Source: Elusimicrobia bacterium UBA6262
GTDB taxonomy: Bacteria > CAYTYR01 > UBA6262
Direction of reading: 5' to 3'
Assembly (NCBI GenBank): GCA_002441095.1
Contig: DJVG01000012.1
Span: 1 to 13,084, forward strand
DNA length: 13,084 bases
Positions 12,444-13,084 of the stretch are shown piece after piece (positions within the stretch are counted from its first letter, which is position 1; every line of letters starts with the position of its first letter). The notes under the pieces were generated by a model. The model saw nothing but the letters and a program-made list of their open reading frames with translations, was not told the DNA's origin and made no database searches. The translations under genes and the position numbers were made by a program.

Positions 12444-13084
12444 ATGGACATTCCGTCTAAGTATGACTCCAAAGAAACAGATAGCAAATGGTATGGCTTG
12501 CAGAGCCGGTATTTTCATGCCCAATCCGACTCAGCCAAGCAACCCTTTACCATAGTGATCCCGCCGCCAAATGTCACTGGTTCCCTGCATATGGGTCATG
12601 CCCTGAATAATACCCTGCAGGATATCCTGATCCGTTGGCGGCGCATGGCAGGATATAATGCCTGCTGGATACCAGGAACTGATCACGGTGGTATTGCTAC
12701 CCAGAACGTAGTGGAGAAACTGCTCAAACAGGAAGGTAAGACCCGCTTTGACCTGGGGCGGGAAAAGTTTCTGGAAAAAATGTGGAAATGGCGTCAGGAA
12801 ACCGGGGATACTATATTAAAGCAGCTGCGCATCCTCGGCTGCTCTTGTGATTGGGAGCGTACCCGTTTTACCATGGATGAACAATGTTCCCTGGCAGTTA
12901 AGACAGCCTTCAGCCAGCTTTTTGCCAAAGGCTGGATCTATCGCGGTGAACATATTGTGGACTGGTGCCCGCGGTGCGGCACTGCTCTCAATGAAAGCGA
13001 AGTAGAGCACGAGTCGGAAAAAGGCAAACTTTGGTATATAAAATACTTCTTAAAAGACGACCAACGACCAACGACCAACGACCA
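12444..13084 (+). CDS. valS: valyl-tRNA synthetase, 5' part (continues past the window)
   Basis: Charges tRNA-Val with valine in the cytoplasm. The first 213 codons are present. They begin MDIPSKYDSKETDSKWY and contain FTIVIPPPNVTGSLHMGHALNN, where HMGH is the class I HIGH motif, then GTDHGGIATQ, FLEKMWKWRQETGDTI, LGCSCDWERTRFTMD, GWIYRGEHIVDWCPRC and ESEVEHE. The KMSKS motif and the rest of the editing domain would lie outside the window. GGGGA at 12433-12437 precedes ATG 12444. The last visible codons, after KLWYIKYFLKD, are a heptamer array (13057-13084) lying where the editing insertion begins. Confidence 0.93.
   Translation, partial: MDIPSKYDSKETDSKWYGLQSRYFHAQSDSAKQPFTIVIPPPNVTGSLHMGHALNNTLQDILIRWRRMAGYNACWIPGTDHGGIATQNVVEKLLKQEGKTRFDLGREKFLEKMWKWRQETGDTILKQLRILGCSCDWERTRFTMDEQCSLAVKTAFSQLFAKGWIYRGEHIVDWCPRCGTALNESEVEHESEKGKLWYIKYFLKDDQRPTTND
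13057..13084 (+). repeat. ACGACCA heptamer array inside valS
   Basis: Four exact tandem copies of ACGACCA run to the window edge, inside the valS reading frame, where they encode residues ending DQRPTTND. On the opposite strand, in another register, the unit is GTCGTTG, one base from the GTCGTTC unit in apbE. The array may continue outside the window. Confidence 0.9.

Overview
This window comes from a diderm (Gram-negative-type) and probably anaerobic bacterium. It encodes most of an Rnf ion-translocating ferredoxin:NAD oxidoreductase, an outer-membrane beta-barrel protein with a terminal Phe, a lipoprotein ApbE and a periplasmic SurA/PpiD-like protein. GC content looks moderate. Gene content and the unusual repeat-filled gaps would suit an uncultured candidate-phylum genome (an Omnitrophota-, Elusimicrobiota- or Margulisbacteria-like lineage). 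That placement is inference; no taxonomic marker in the window settles it.

Layout. (1) 42-2680, + strand: rnfG, rnfE, rnfA, rnfB, the 3' end of an rnfCDGEAB-type operon; rnfD and rnfC would lie off the left edge. (2) 2699-7061, + strand, tightly packed: yicC-family endoribonuclease, cutA, an outer-membrane porin-like protein, an AmrS-type radical SAM protein, and apbE. ApbE attaches FMN covalently to threonine in RnfG-type proteins, so rnfG and its likely maturase are 5.4 kb apart on the same strand. (3) 7205-10289, + strand: a small cupin, then a compact operon of a PilZ-PilT fusion ATPase, an unknown four-helix membrane protein and maf. (4) 10476-11207, - strand: a SurA_N/PpiD-like membrane-anchored chaperone without a PPIase domain, convergent with maf. 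(5) 11416-13084, + strand: an AEC-family permease and the 5' part of valS, which runs off the right edge.

The standout feature is non-coding. Most gaps longer than about 40 bp, and two coding sequences, contain short-period arrays (7, 8 or 16 bp). Each locus has its own word, usually arranged as two inverted arms around a short centre. Clear cases are at 1788-1866 (7-mers), 3574-3605 (8-mers), 6063-6094 (7-mers inside apbE), 7542-7661 (8-mers, inverted arms), 10270-10479 (16-mers with a 7-mer spacer, inverted arms around a terminator), 12321-12433 (degenerate) and 13057-13084 (7-mers inside valS). A different, sequence-conserved hairpin element (AATCTGTG ... hairpin ... TAATCA) occurs three times, at 7073-7113, 7123-7186 and 11233-11286. 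The arrays share a period and an architecture but mostly not a sequence. This suggests a common generating process or a shared structural role rather than one transposed element, and it is the best candidate here for something undescribed.

Start codons were adjusted in several genes because reading frames run through repeats: rnfB begins at GTG 1883 rather than in the heptamer array, rnfG at 42, yicC at 2699 and the PilZ-PilT gene at 7682. No rRNA, tRNA, CRISPR array, insertion sequence or prophage gene was seen. No gene-free stretch exceeds 300 bp; the longest, 11208-11415, holds a repeat copy, a hairpin, an operator-like palindrome and a promoter.
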